From JACRPZ01 sp040758255 (GTDB taxonomy: Bacteria > Nitrospirota > Thermodesulfovibrionia > UBA6902), in NCBI GenBank assembly GCA_040758255.1, contig JBFLVX010000104.1, positions 1 to 8,707 of the forward strand: a DNA stretch of 8,707 nt, written 5' to 3'. Position numbers and translations under genes: made by a program. Shown one piece after another: positions 1 through 6,614 of this stretch (the stretch's first letter is position 1; every line of letters begins with the position of its first letter). The notes beneath the pieces are model-generated. The model was given only the letters and a program-made list of their open reading frames with translations, made no database searches and was not told the origin of the DNA.

Positions 1-1152
1 TACTTTTTAAGTGAAGAGCAGATAATGATACGGGACCTGGCCCGCCAGATTTCCGAGGAGAAGATAATTCCGGTCAGGGCAGAGCTTGATGAGAAAGAGG
101 AGTTCCCATGGGAGATTATGAAGGTCCTTGCGCAGTCGGACCTCTTCGGGCTCTTTATTCCTGAAGAGTATGGCGGTTTTGGCAAGGGATCACTTGAACT
201 CGCGATCGCCATTGAAGAGCTCAGCAGGGCGTGCCTCGGAGTCGCTACGTCATACTCTGCAAACGCTCTTGGTTTCCTGCCAATACTCCTTTACGGTTCT
301 GAGGAGCAGAAGAAGAAGTACCTCCCGGATATTGCCGCAGGTAAGAAGCTTGTGGCGTTTGCTCTTACCGAGGCGAACGCAGGCAGCGACGCCGGAGGTG
401 TTCAGACAACCGCTGTTAAAGAAGGCAGTGAGTATGTCCTTAACGGCACAAAACAGTGGATCACAAACGGCGGCGAGGCGGAGATAAACACGGTTGTTGC
501 CATGACGAACAAGAGCAAGGGGGCGCGCGGCGCATCAATGTTCGTTGTTGAGAAGGGCACAAAAGGCTTCGGCTTCGGCAAGAAGGAGAACAAGTTAGGC
601 ATCAGGGCATCATCAACCAGAGAGCTTGTCTTTGAGAACTGCCGCATACCCGAGGAGAACCTCATCGGCAAAGAGGGGATGGGTTTTATAGTAGCAATCA
701 AGACGCTGGATGTTGCAAGGAACGGTGTAGGCGCGCAAGGGGTTGGCGTTGCGCAGGGCGCTCTGGATGCCTCTCTTCAGTTTGCGATAACGAGGAAGCA
801 GTTCGGGCAGGCGATAAGCAGTTTTCAGGCTATTCAACACATGCTTGCAGATATGGCAACACAGATAGAGGCTGCAAGGGCGCTTGTATACTCTGTTGCA
901 AGATATATTGACGGCGGTGCCAAGGATTTCAGCAAGGTATCGGCAATGTCAAAACTCTTTGCCAGCGATGTGGCGATGAAGGTGACTGTTGACGCCGTTC
1001 AGATCATGGGCGGTTCGGGATATATGAAGGAATACCCTGTTGAGAAGATGATGCGTGATGCTAAGATACTTCAGATCTATGAAGGCACGAACCAGATACA
1101 GAGGAATGTCATAGGCCAAGCGCTGATAAAAGAGACGGCTAAGAAGAATTGA
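1..1152 (+). CDS. Acyl-CoA dehydrogenase, 5'-partial
   Basis: FAD-dependent enzyme that forms the alpha-beta double bond in an acyl-CoA thioester and passes electrons to electron-transfer flavoprotein, in the cytoplasm. The frame is open from base 1 (reads YFLSEEQIMIRDLAR), which matches the usual family N-terminus, so the true start lies a few codons upstream and the ATG at 25 is internal. Counting from that ATG, the flavin/substrate signature ALTEANAGSD lies near residues 113-122. The C-terminal signature runs from GGSGYMKEYP to QIYEGTNQIQR. Glu353 of the YEGT motif (codon at 1081) is in the position of the catalytic base of short- and medium-chain family members. The length (about 380 aa) is normal. 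The substrate cannot be read from sequence; a short-chain or branched acyl-CoA is likeliest. It converges with trpG (33 bp between stops). Confidence 0.95.
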   Translation, partial: YFLSEEQIMIRDLARQISEEKIIPVRAELDEKEEFPWEIMKVLAQSDLFGLFIPEEYGGFGKGSLELAIAIEELSRACLGVATSYSANALGFLPILLYGSEEQKKKYLPDIAAGKKLVAFALTEANAGSDAGGVQTTAVKEGSEYVLNGTKQWITNGGEAEINTVVAMTNKSKGARGASMFVVEKGTKGFGFGKKENKLGIRASSTRELVFENCRIPEENLIGKEGMGFIVAIKTLDVARNGVGAQGVGVAQGALDASLQFAITRKQFGQAISSFQAIQHMLADMATQIEAARALVYSVARYIDGGAKDFSKVSAMSKLFASDVAMKVTVDAVQIMGGSGYMKEYPVEKMMRDAKILQIYEGTNQIQRNVIGQALIKETAKKN

Positions 1153-1185
1153 TCGTGCCGGCTTAATGGTTTAATACAATGCCTT

Positions 1186-1761
1186 TCACTTCCTGATACG
1201 TAACTTCAGAAAATTCCTCAAGAGATCCTTTCCTGCTTTTGTCAGTATGGATTCAGGATGGAACTGTACGCCTTCAAGAATAAACTCTTTATGTCTTATC
1301 CCCATTATCTCATCCCTGTCTGTCCACGCGCTTATCTCAAAACAGTCCGGCAGAGTGGACTTCTTAACTACAAGAGAGTGATATCTCGTAGCCTCAAAAG
1401 GATTCGGCAGTCCCTTGAAGATTGTCTTTCCGTCATGATGTATCATGGATGTCTTGCCGTGCATGAGCCTCGGCGCGTTGATTATCTCGCCTCCGCAAGC
1501 CGCTCCGATTGATTGATGCCCCAGGCATACGCCGAGTATCGGAATTTTACCCGCGAAGTGCTTTATCAAGTCAACCGATATACCTGCTTCCTTTGGCGTG
1601 CATGGACCGGGAGAGATGACGATCCTATCAGGCTTCAGTATTTCTATCTCTTGGATGGTTATCTTGTCGTTCCTGAAGACCTTTATATCTTCGCCTAATT
1701 CACCAAGGTATTGAACCAGGTTATAGGTGAATGAGTCATAGTTGTCTATCATTAATAACAT
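1186..1761 (-). CDS. trpG: Anthranilate synthase component II (glutamine amidotransferase)
   Basis: Class I glutamine amidotransferase, 191 aa, a standard length. It hydrolyses glutamine and channels ammonia to TrpE for anthranilate synthesis. Visible motifs are the N-terminal IDNYDSFTYNL, the oxyanion region SPGPCTP (50-56), the nucleophile elbow GVCLGHQ with Cys79, the HGKTS motif (101-105) typical of TrpG/PabA, and the remaining triad residues His168 and Glu170 in VQFHPES. It starts 8 nt after the trpE stop. Its Shine-Dalgarno site (AGGAAAAG) overlaps that stop codon, so translation is probably coupled to trpE. The same subunit often also serves PabB in folate synthesis (amphibolic use); whether it does here cannot be seen. 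No other trp gene follows, because the next gene downstream is on the opposite strand. Confidence 0.95.
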   Translation of the reverse strand: MLLMIDNYDSFTYNLVQYLGELGEDIKVFRNDKITIQEIEILKPDRIVISPGPCTPKEAGISVDLIKHFAGKIPILGVCLGHQSIGAACGGEIINAPRLMHGKTSMIHHDGKTIFKGLPNPFEATRYHSLVVKKSTLPDCFEISAWTDRDEIMGIRHKEFILEGVQFHPESILTKAGKDLLRNFLKLRIRK

Positions 1762-1769
1762 ATCTTTTC

Positions 1770-3257
1770 CTAACTGAAGATCTTCTCGGCCATCTCTATC
1801 GCCTTGAACATCCCCTTTGCCTTATTTACTGTCTCCATATATTCATTCTCAGGGTCTGAATCAGCGACTATCCCGGCGCCTGCCTGAATGTAAGCCTTGC
1901 CTTTCTTGAATATTATAGTCCTGATTGTAATACACATGTCCATATTCCCGGAGAAATCAAAGTATCCGACGCATCCCGCATACGGGCCGCGCCTCGTAGG
2001 CTCAAGTTCTTCAATAATCTCCATAGCGCGTATCTTTGGCGCGCCTGTTACTGTGCCTGCGGGAAAAGATGACCTGAGCACATCAAATGAATCAAGTCCA
2101 TCCGCAAGCTTTCCGGTCACATTGGATACAATATGCATCACATGAGAATATCTCTCAATAGTTTTTAATTCCGTCACCTTTACAGAGCCGGCGGCAGAAA
2201 CCCTTCCAACATCATTCCTGCCGAGGTCAACAAGCATAATATGCTCTGCCAATTCTTTTGTGTCAGCCATCAGCTCTTTTTCGAGCCTTATATCTTCTTC
2301 TTTCGTGCCACCTCTCTTCCGCGTCCCCGCGATAGGCCTAAGCTCAATGCGGCCTTCTTCAACCCTCACAAGTATTTCAGGAGATGAGCCTGCAAGGGTG
2401 CATTTGCCGGTATTAAGCAAGAACATATAAGGAGAAGGGTTGATGACCCTCAAGGCCCTGTAAGCGTTCACCGGGTTTATATTCACCGTCTTCTCAAAAT
2501 TCTGCGAGATCACTGCCTGAAATATATCACCGGACTTTATATACGCCTTTGTCTTTTCAACAGCTTTTTTAAAGTCCTTCTTCTTGAAATTCGAAGTGAA
2601 ATCTTTTTTAGAGGCAGTCAGATTTACTGTGCTGTTTTTCGGGATAGTTACCTTTGCGCCAAGTTTTTTTACTATACTGTCAATCTTTTTCAGAGCTTTT
2701 TTATAGGCATCTTCAGGGCTGCTGTCTCCTGTGTATGCGTTGGAGATGACCTTTATTGTCTGAGCCATGTTGTCAAAGACGAGCAGGGTATCGGTGAACA
2801 TCAAAAACAGGTCCGGAAGATCGAGACCTTTATGCTGCTTGTCAGGGAGTTTTTCGAAATGGCGCACTGAATCATATCCGATATATCCTACAAACCCGCC
2901 GAAGAACCTTGGAAGCCCCGGCATAATTACCGGCTTATACTTCTTCAATTCGTCTGAAATAATTTTCAGAGGGTCCTCGGCAAATTTCACCTTCTTAGTG
3001 CCCGCGCTGCTTTTTATTAGCAGGCTCTTATTTTTTCCTTCTATAGTTAATGACGGATCACTTCCGATAAAGGAGTATCTTGCCCATTTCTCCCCGCCTT
3101 CAACACTCTCAAGCAGAAATCCTGTTTTCCCCTTCAATTTCAAAAAAGCAGATAATGGGGTTTCAAGATCGGCAAGGATCTCCCTGTAGACAGGGATGAG
3201 ATTTCCCTTCTTTGATTTCTTTTTAAATTCGTTAAGGTCAGGATATAACATTGACAA
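1770..3257 (-). CDS. trpE: Anthranilate synthase component I
   Basis: Chorismate-using subunit that makes anthranilate, the first committed step to tryptophan. It is 495 aa from the TTG at 3257, or 493 aa from the ATG at 3251. The ATG (reading MLYPDLNEF) looks like the usual family start; the TTG has slightly better spacing from a weak purine stretch, so the choice is open. Residues 48-51 are LLES, the N-terminal motif of the tryptophan feedback site, which favours TrpE over PabB. The chorismate-binding domain (about 225-490) shows PIAGTRKRG (308-316), AEHIMLVDLGRND (337-349), SFPAGTVTGAPK (397-408), GPYAGCVGY (424-432) and AGAGIVADSDPENEY (459-473). All key regions appear intact. It is followed at 8 nt by trpG, and feedback inhibition by tryptophan is expected. 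Confidence 0.96.
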   Translation of the reverse strand: MSMLYPDLNEFKKKSKKGNLIPVYREILADLETPLSAFLKLKGKTGFLLESVEGGEKWARYSFIGSDPSLTIEGKNKSLLIKSSAGTKKVKFAEDPLKIISDELKKYKPVIMPGLPRFFGGFVGYIGYDSVRHFEKLPDKQHKGLDLPDLFLMFTDTLLVFDNMAQTIKVISNAYTGDSSPEDAYKKALKKIDSIVKKLGAKVTIPKNSTVNLTASKKDFTSNFKKKDFKKAVEKTKAYIKSGDIFQAVISQNFEKTVNINPVNAYRALRVINPSPYMFLLNTGKCTLAGSSPEILVRVEEGRIELRPIAGTRKRGGTKEEDIRLEKELMADTKELAEHIMLVDLGRNDVGRVSAAGSVKVTELKTIERYSHVMHIVSNVTGKLADGLDSFDVLRSSFPAGTVTGAPKIRAMEIIEELEPTRRGPYAGCVGYFDFSGNMDMCITIRTIIFKKGKAYIQAGAGIVADSDPENEYMETVNKAKGMFKAIEMAEKIFS

Positions 3258-3278
3258 AACCAGCTTCTTTAAATTACT

Positions 3279-3286
3279 ATTGCAAT
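3279..3286. promoter_or_regulatory. 8-bp palindrome over the predicted trpE start of transcription
   Basis: ATTGCAAT is a perfect palindrome placed at the expected +1 of the trpEG promoter. The location would suit a repressor site, but the flanks do not extend the symmetry and it does not resemble the TrpR operator core. An 8-bp palindrome can occur by chance, so this is only a candidate. Confidence 0.2.
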
Positions 3287-3291
3287 GGTTT

Positions 3292-3320
3292 ATTATAGAA
3301 TATTAGTGAGATTATGTTAA
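3292..3320 (-). promoter_or_regulatory. Sigma-70-type promoter of trpEG
   Basis: Read on the minus strand: -35 box TTAACA (3320-3315, 5 of 6 consensus), exactly 17 bp spacer, -10 box TATAAT (3297-3292, perfect). Transcription should begin near 3285, which leaves a leader of roughly 28-34 nt before trpE. That is too short for a trp leader peptide plus attenuator. Confidence 0.8.
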
Positions 3321-3366
3321 GAGTTAAATTTCTTTTCCTCACTGTTTTAAATTCTTAAGTTTGTTT

Positions 3367-3442
3367 GCGGGTGTAGCTCAGCTGGTAGAGCACAACCTTG
3401 CCAAGGTTGGGGTCGCGGGTTCGAATCCCGTCGCCCGCTCCA
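3367..3442 (+). tRNA. tRNA-Gly (anticodon GCC)
   Basis: A complete 76-nt cloverleaf including the encoded CCA. Acceptor arm GCGGGTG (3367-3373) pairs with CGCCCGC (3432-3438). The D-stem is GCTC/GAGC, the anticodon stem CAACC/GGTTG with loop TTGCCAA (anticodon GCC at 3400-3402), and the T-arm is GCGGG TTCGAAT CCCGT. The discriminator base is T (3439), as usual for bacterial tRNA-Gly. It reads glycine codons GGC and GGU. It is divergent from trpE. The only plus-strand promoter candidate is a poor TTAAAT/TAAATT pair at 3324-3353. Confidence 0.98.
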
Positions 3443-3448
3443 TTTTAA

Positions 3449-3469
3449 AAGTAAGAAGTAGGAAGTAGA
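3449..3469 (+). repeat. Three tandem heptamers between the two tRNAs
   Basis: AAGTAAG, AAGTAGG and AAGTAGA follow each other without gaps in the 51-nt spacer between tRNA-Gly and tRNA-Cys. The copies differ only in the last two positions. It is a short imperfect tandem repeat with no visible function, in a spacer that RNase processing would remove. Confidence 0.6.
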
Positions 3470-3493
3470 GAAAACGATTCCCGCTTTAAGACC

Positions 3494-3569
3494 GGCGACG
3501 TACCCAAGTGGCTAAGGGGGAGGTCTGCAAAACCTTTATTCAGCGGTTCGAATCCGCTCGTCGCCTCCA
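3494..3569 (+). tRNA. tRNA-Cys (anticodon GCA)
   Basis: A complete 76-nt cloverleaf including the encoded CCA. Acceptor arm GGCGACG (3494-3500) pairs with CGTCGCC (3559-3565). The D-stem is CCC/GGG. The anticodon stem is GAGGT/ACCTT with one G-T pair, the loop is CTGCAAA and the anticodon is GCA (3527-3529). The T-arm is AGCGG TTCGAAT CCGCT. The discriminator T (3566) is the known identity base for cysteine. It reads UGC and UGU. It lies 51 nt after tRNA-Gly on the same strand, so the two are probably co-transcribed. Confidence 0.97.
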
Positions 3570-3622
3570 CCTAATACCATTTTTCTGTTGCCTGCCTTAA
3601 ATTTTTTGAGCTAATATAATTC

Positions 3623-5728
3623 ATGCACACTTCTTCAGCTATTAACCGCGCGCTTTTCATTATAATTGCAATTTTCATATCTCTTATCGCGCTCTCTTAC
3701 GTGCATGTCTGCGCTATTGATCTGCCCGCGACCAATGACGTCGAAGCAAGATTAAGGAAGGCTGTTGACCTGATCAATTCAAAATCATACGATGAGGCGG
3801 GAAAGATACTGCTTAAGATAGATGAGACTCCGCTGTCACAGGGGAAGAAATTTCTTCTGCTCGGCGTGCTGTATAAAAAAGAAGAGAAGCTCGAAGAGGC
3901 CGCGCAATTTCTGATAAAGGCTGAAGCCGGCTATCCTCTGCTTGAAGATTATGCGCTGAAGATGCTCACGGATATTTATATGGACTTAAAAAAATATGAA
4001 GAGGCAATAAAGACTGCAAGGCGGATAAAGAATAAAGTCTTATTGCAGGAGGCGAAGCAATCCGAAATTACTGCCATGCTTGAGCTTAAAAAAGAGGATG
4101 AGGCTGTGTCACTTCTTTCGAATTATGTCAGTGACTATCCGGCGGACTGGGATTCAAAGTTCAGGCTTGCCATGCTCCTTAAAAACAAAGGCGTCACTGA
4201 TAAAGCAATAAACATATTTAAGGGAATATATATTAATGCTGTTCCTCTGTCTGAAGATGCGCTTAAGGAACTGAAGTTGTTGAAAGCTGATACCCTCACA
4301 GAACAAGAGGCGCTTAGAAGGGCGGATAATTTATTCGATAATGGAGATTATTACAGTGCTGAGGCCGCTTATAAGCAGGCGCTTGACCGTGCGGATAAAT
4401 CGTTAAAAGATATTATACGTTATGAGATCGGTATGTGCCAGTTCAGGCTGAAGCGATATGCCGAATCTGCCGCGAGTTTCGGGTTGCTTAAAACTCAAGC
4501 GGCTATGTACTGGCAGGCGAGGTCATTCTTCAGGGCGGATGACAGGGCAGGGTTTGACAGGATCATAAAGAAATTTGAGAAGAAACATCCGGGCGACAAG
4601 CAGCTTGCCGAACTGCTTGTGATGTCCGCTGAAGATTACAGGCGTGCGGGAAACATGACCAGTGCGGAAAAGGAGTTCAAGAAGGTTATAAAAGGGTTCC
4701 CTGAAAATAAAGAGGAAGCGCTCTGGGGGCTTGGATGGATGCGTTATACATCCGGTGATTACAAAGGAGCGCAGAAGTATTTCTCAGAGCTAACGGCATT
4801 CAAAGAGAGCAGGGAATATTTTAAGTATGTCTACTGGAAGGCAAGGGCGGATGAGAAACTGGCTGAAAGCTGTTTAAAGTTAAAGGCGAACTCGAATAAT
4901 GAAAATGATAAATGCCCTGAAGAAGGGAGTGATTTCTTCTCCGGCCTTCCTTCAAACGAAGGATATTACGGCTATCTTATAAAATTTCGTTCAAAGAGAG
5001 ATGTTACGCCTCTCAAGATTGAAGCGGTAAAGCCTGAGATGCCTGATGGCGAGGAGTATCAGAGGATCGGGGCGCTCACATTTCTGGGGTTAAGAGATGA
5101 GGCCGCAAAAGAGATGGCAGCCGTCTTGCAAAAAGCAAAAAGCGATAAGGAGTATTTTTATCTCGGCTATATGGCAAATGAGTTGCGGGTATATCCGGGG
5201 ATAATCGCTTATGCCGAAGCACAGAGTAAGAGCGAGTTTCTGCCTCTCTCTTATCCGCTCGGCTTCTGGGATTCTGTGGAGCGCGCCGCGCAAAAAAGCG
5301 GAGTTGATTCATATCTTATAGCCGCCGTAATAAGGGAAGAGAGCCGCTTTGATCCAAAAGTAGTTTCACAGGCAGGAGCGATCGGACTTATGCAGCTTAT
5401 GCCTTCAACTGCCCGCAGATTAAAGAATGATGTCAATGTTGATATTGCTGAAACTGCCGATATTCACGATGCGGAAAAGAATATTACACTTGGAGCACAC
5501 TATCTGTCCATTCTTTTGGGAGAGTTTAAAAAAGCGCCTTTTGCGATTGCGGCATATAATGCAGGAGAGAATGCTTTAAAAAGATGGCTGGTACGTTCTA
5601 ATAATAAGGACCTTGATGAGTTCATAGAAGAGATCACATATAAAGAGACAAGGAAATATGTGAAGAAGGTCTTGAAGAGCTACTGGCAATACAGAACGGT
5701 GTATGGTTTGCCTGTAGAAGGGTATTGA
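3623..5728 (+). CDS. slt: Slt70-like soluble lytic murein transglycosylase (TPR + SLT domain)
   Basis: Periplasmic enzyme, 701 aa, that cleaves the MurNAc-GlcNAc bond of peptidoglycan with formation of 1,6-anhydro-MurNAc. An N-terminal signal peptide is visible: hydrophobic core about 11-26, likely cleavage after Ala31 (VCA|ID). Residues about 35-480 form a long alpha-helical region of TPR-like repeats, with clear units near 227-255 and 340-395, as in the superhelix of Slt70. The C-terminal SLT domain (about 550-695) carries the catalytic Glu573 in IREESRFDP, then GLMQLMPSTA (588-597), AAYNAGENAL (643-652) and YKETRKYVKKV (673-683). All hallmark motifs are intact. The start is fixed by an in-frame TAA at 3617-3619. 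There is no good Shine-Dalgarno site, and TATAAT lies only 2 nt upstream of the ATG. It follows tRNA-Cys by 53 nt. Confidence 0.93.
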   Translation: MHTSSAINRALFIIIAIFISLIALSYVHVCAIDLPATNDVEARLRKAVDLINSKSYDEAGKILLKIDETPLSQGKKFLLLGVLYKKEEKLEEAAQFLIKAEAGYPLLEDYALKMLTDIYMDLKKYEEAIKTARRIKNKVLLQEAKQSEITAMLELKKEDEAVSLLSNYVSDYPADWDSKFRLAMLLKNKGVTDKAINIFKGIYINAVPLSEDALKELKLLKADTLTEQEALRRADNLFDNGDYYSAEAAYKQALDRADKSLKDIIRYEIGMCQFRLKRYAESAASFGLLKTQAAMYWQARSFFRADDRAGFDRIIKKFEKKHPGDKQLAELLVMSAEDYRRAGNMTSAEKEFKKVIKGFPENKEEALWGLGWMRYTSGDYKGAQKYFSELTAFKESREYFKYVYWKARADEKLAESCLKLKANSNNENDKCPEEGSDFFSGLPSNEGYYGYLIKFRSKRDVTPLKIEAVKPEMPDGEEYQRIGALTFLGLRDEAAKEMAAVLQKAKSDKEYFYLGYMANELRVYPGIIAYAEAQSKSEFLPLSYPLGFWDSVERAAQKSGVDSYLIAAVIREESRFDPKVVSQAGAIGLMQLMPSTARRLKNDVNVDIAETADIHDAEKNITLGAHYLSILLGEFKKAPFAIAAYNAGENALKRWLVRSNNKDLDEFIEEITYKETRKYVKKVLKSYWQYRTVYGLPVEGY

Positions 5729-5741
5729 GGGTACACTGTTG

Positions 5742-5770
5742 TTGTCATAAGATATTTAAAGGATTATAAT
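5742..5770 (+). promoter_or_regulatory. Near-consensus sigma-70-type promoter
   Basis: -35 box TTGTCA (5742-5747, 5 of 6), 17 bp spacer, -10 box TATAAT (5765-5770, perfect). The expected transcription start is near 5777. It lies 13 bp after the slt stop and gives a leader of about 27 nt to the TTG-started small ORF at 5804. It could also supply transcripts to the toxin-antitoxin pair downstream. Confidence 0.75.
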
Positions 5771-5803
5771 GATTTCACGAAAGAAGACGGAAAGGTTTGT
5801 AGT

Positions 5804-6004
5804 TTGTTAAAGAAAGATTATCAAATGTCAATAAATGAGCCTGCCACTCAACAATTTCCTCAAAAGATCTTTCTTATCATTGGCATAATGACTGCACTAT
5901 TAATTCTTTGTTTTTGCACTCATGGGGTCAGACATACTTGTAGACATCTCAACAGCGCCATATCAGAATCTTTGAGTCATCTTCCGCTAAACAAATTCAT
6001 ATAA
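5804..6004 (+). CDS. Small single-span membrane protein, unknown function
   Basis: I do not recognise this 66-aa protein. The TTG start at 5804 is preceded by GGAAAGG (5789-5795, 8-nt spacing) and by a near-consensus promoter. An ATG at 5825 would give 59 aa but has a poorer ribosome site. Residues 22-39 (starting IFLIIGIMTALLIL) form one hydrophobic segment long enough to span a membrane. At and just after its end is a cluster of Cys36, Cys38, His40, His44, Cys46 and His48, followed by a polar tail. The cluster could bind metal or form disulfides, which is inference only. There is no signal-peptidase or lipobox motif. It lies between slt and a toxin-antitoxin pair. A short chance ORF behind a promoter for a non-coding RNA is the main alternative. 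Confidence 0.45.
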   Translation: MLKKDYQMSINEPATQQFPQKIFLIIGIMTALLILCFCTHGVRHTCRHLNSAISESLSHLPLNKFI

Positions 6005-6021
6005 TAACCCATATTTTTATA

Positions 6022-6051
6022 TTGCCTAATTAACCATATCTGTAGTATATT
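6022..6051 (+). promoter_or_regulatory. Possible promoter of the toxin-antitoxin pair
   Basis: TTGCCT (6022-6027, 4 of 6) and TATATT (6046-6051, 5 of 6) are separated by 18 bp. The predicted transcription start (about 6058) falls on the toxin ATG at 6057, so the transcript would be leaderless or nearly so. This fits the lack of a Shine-Dalgarno site before the toxin. The match is moderate in AT-rich DNA. Confidence 0.35.
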
Positions 6052-6056
6052 TATTC

Positions 6057-6344
6057 ATGGCAAAGGCCCGCTTTGAATGGGATGAGGATAAGGACAATGA
6101 AAATCAGGCAAAACATAATGTTTCTTTTACTTTGGCGCAGCATGCTTTTCTCGATCCCAAACGTGTGATAGTTGAAGATGTATCGCATAGTACTGAGGAA
6201 GGCAGATTCTACTGCATTGGGCGTGTTCGAGACGTCATAATGACTGTTCGGTTTACATATCGCGGCCATGTTATCCGTATATATGGCGCTGGATATTGGA
6301 GAAAAGGAAGGAGGATTTATGAAGACCAAAACAAAATACACTGA
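6057..6344 (+). CDS. brnT: BrnT family type II toxin (predicted ribonuclease)
   Basis: 95 aa, the normal size for BrnT, a RelE-fold toxin that cleaves RNA and arrests growth until bound by its antitoxin. The family pattern is clear: FEWDEDKDNENQAKHNVSF at 6-24, the FLDP motif (31-34), IGR (54-56), a central strand MTVRFTYRG (62-70), and the C-terminal VIRIYGAGYWRKGRRIYED (72-90). The last block has GAGYWRKG where many BrnT proteins have a SAR-type motif; I recall this variant from BrnT homologues paired with CopG-type antitoxins. No Shine-Dalgarno site precedes the ATG, in contrast with the antitoxin. The 3' end overlaps the antitoxin gene by 26 nt, which supports a single coupled operon, likely autorepressed by the complex. 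Confidence 0.88.
   Translation: MAKARFEWDEDKDNENQAKHNVSFTLAQHAFLDPKRVIVEDVSHSTEEGRFYCIGRVRDVIMTVRFTYRGHVIRIYGAGYWRKGRRIYEDQNKIH
6308..6314 (+). promoter_or_regulatory. Strong Shine-Dalgarno site setting the antitoxin start
   Basis: AAGGAGG ends 4 nt before the ATG at 6319 and lies inside the toxin coding region. It rules in 6319 over the in-frame ATG at 6268, which has no such site, and should give more antitoxin than toxin from a shared message. Confidence 0.75.
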
Positions 6345-6558
6345 CGAACCCATGGGTGAATTGAGAGTCGTCAAGGATTTTCTTCCTAAGCCGGAACAAT
6401 TGGCCTTAAAGGAAGAAAATATCAAGATTACAATCTCTATGAACAAATCGAGCATTGATTTTTTCAAGAAAAAAGCTAAGGAGCAGCATACCTCATATCA
6501 GAAAATGATCAGGCGGCTTATAGAGTGGTATGCTGCGCAGTATCAAAAAAGCGCATAA
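6319..6558 (+). CDS. CopG/BrnA-type ribbon-helix-helix antitoxin
   Basis: 79 aa, the likely antitoxin to the BrnT homologue that it overlaps by 26 nt. The N-terminal part (8-31, with DEPMGELRVVKDFLP at 9-23) has the look of the CopG antitoxin family (Pfam CopG_antitoxin) that accompanies BrnT-like toxins, and is probably the toxin-wrapping segment. The C-terminal part fits a ribbon-helix-helix DNA-binding domain: strand NIKITISMN (34-42), helix from Ser44 to about 56, turn, helix from about 58 to 73 (YQKMIRRLIEWY). In this family type the dimer usually represses its own promoter; no operator is obvious here. The start is set by the Shine-Dalgarno site at 6308-6314. A longer reading from the ATG at 6268 is possible but would only add residues in toxin-overlapping sequence. 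Confidence 0.85.
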   Translation: MKTKTKYTDEPMGELRVVKDFLPKPEQLALKEENIKITISMNKSSIDFFKKKAKEQHTSYQKMIRRLIEWYAAQYQKSA

Positions 6559-6614
6559 CATTTCAGTAAATTGGCCAAGAGAAAGCCGCCATATCAAAAG
6601 CCAATAATAATCTA

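Noticed and set aside
25..27. ATG at 25 as the start of the acyl-CoA dehydrogenase
   Set aside because: The frame continues to base 1 with residues typical of the family's N-terminus, so the gene begins upstream of the window.
1153..1185. Terminator between the convergent acyl-CoA dehydrogenase and trpG genes
   Set aside because: The 33 bp contain no stem followed by a T-run; only a short GCCGGC palindrome is present.
5769..5810. 13-residue ORF (ATG at 5769) overlapping the -10 box
   Set aside because: Its ATG lies within the TATAAT box, upstream of the expected transcription start, so it would not be in that message.
5922..5936. ATGGGGTCAGACATA, reminiscent of GGGGTCAGAC-type ends seen near REP-associated transposases
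   Set aside because: Only about 10 bases match from memory, there is no partner inverted repeat and no transposase nearby, and it lies inside the small ORF.
6051..6467. 138-codon minus-strand ORF antisense to the toxin-antitoxin pair
   Set aside because: It is fully covered by two well-supported plus-strand genes, has no ribosome site or recognisable domain, and is best explained as a shadow frame.
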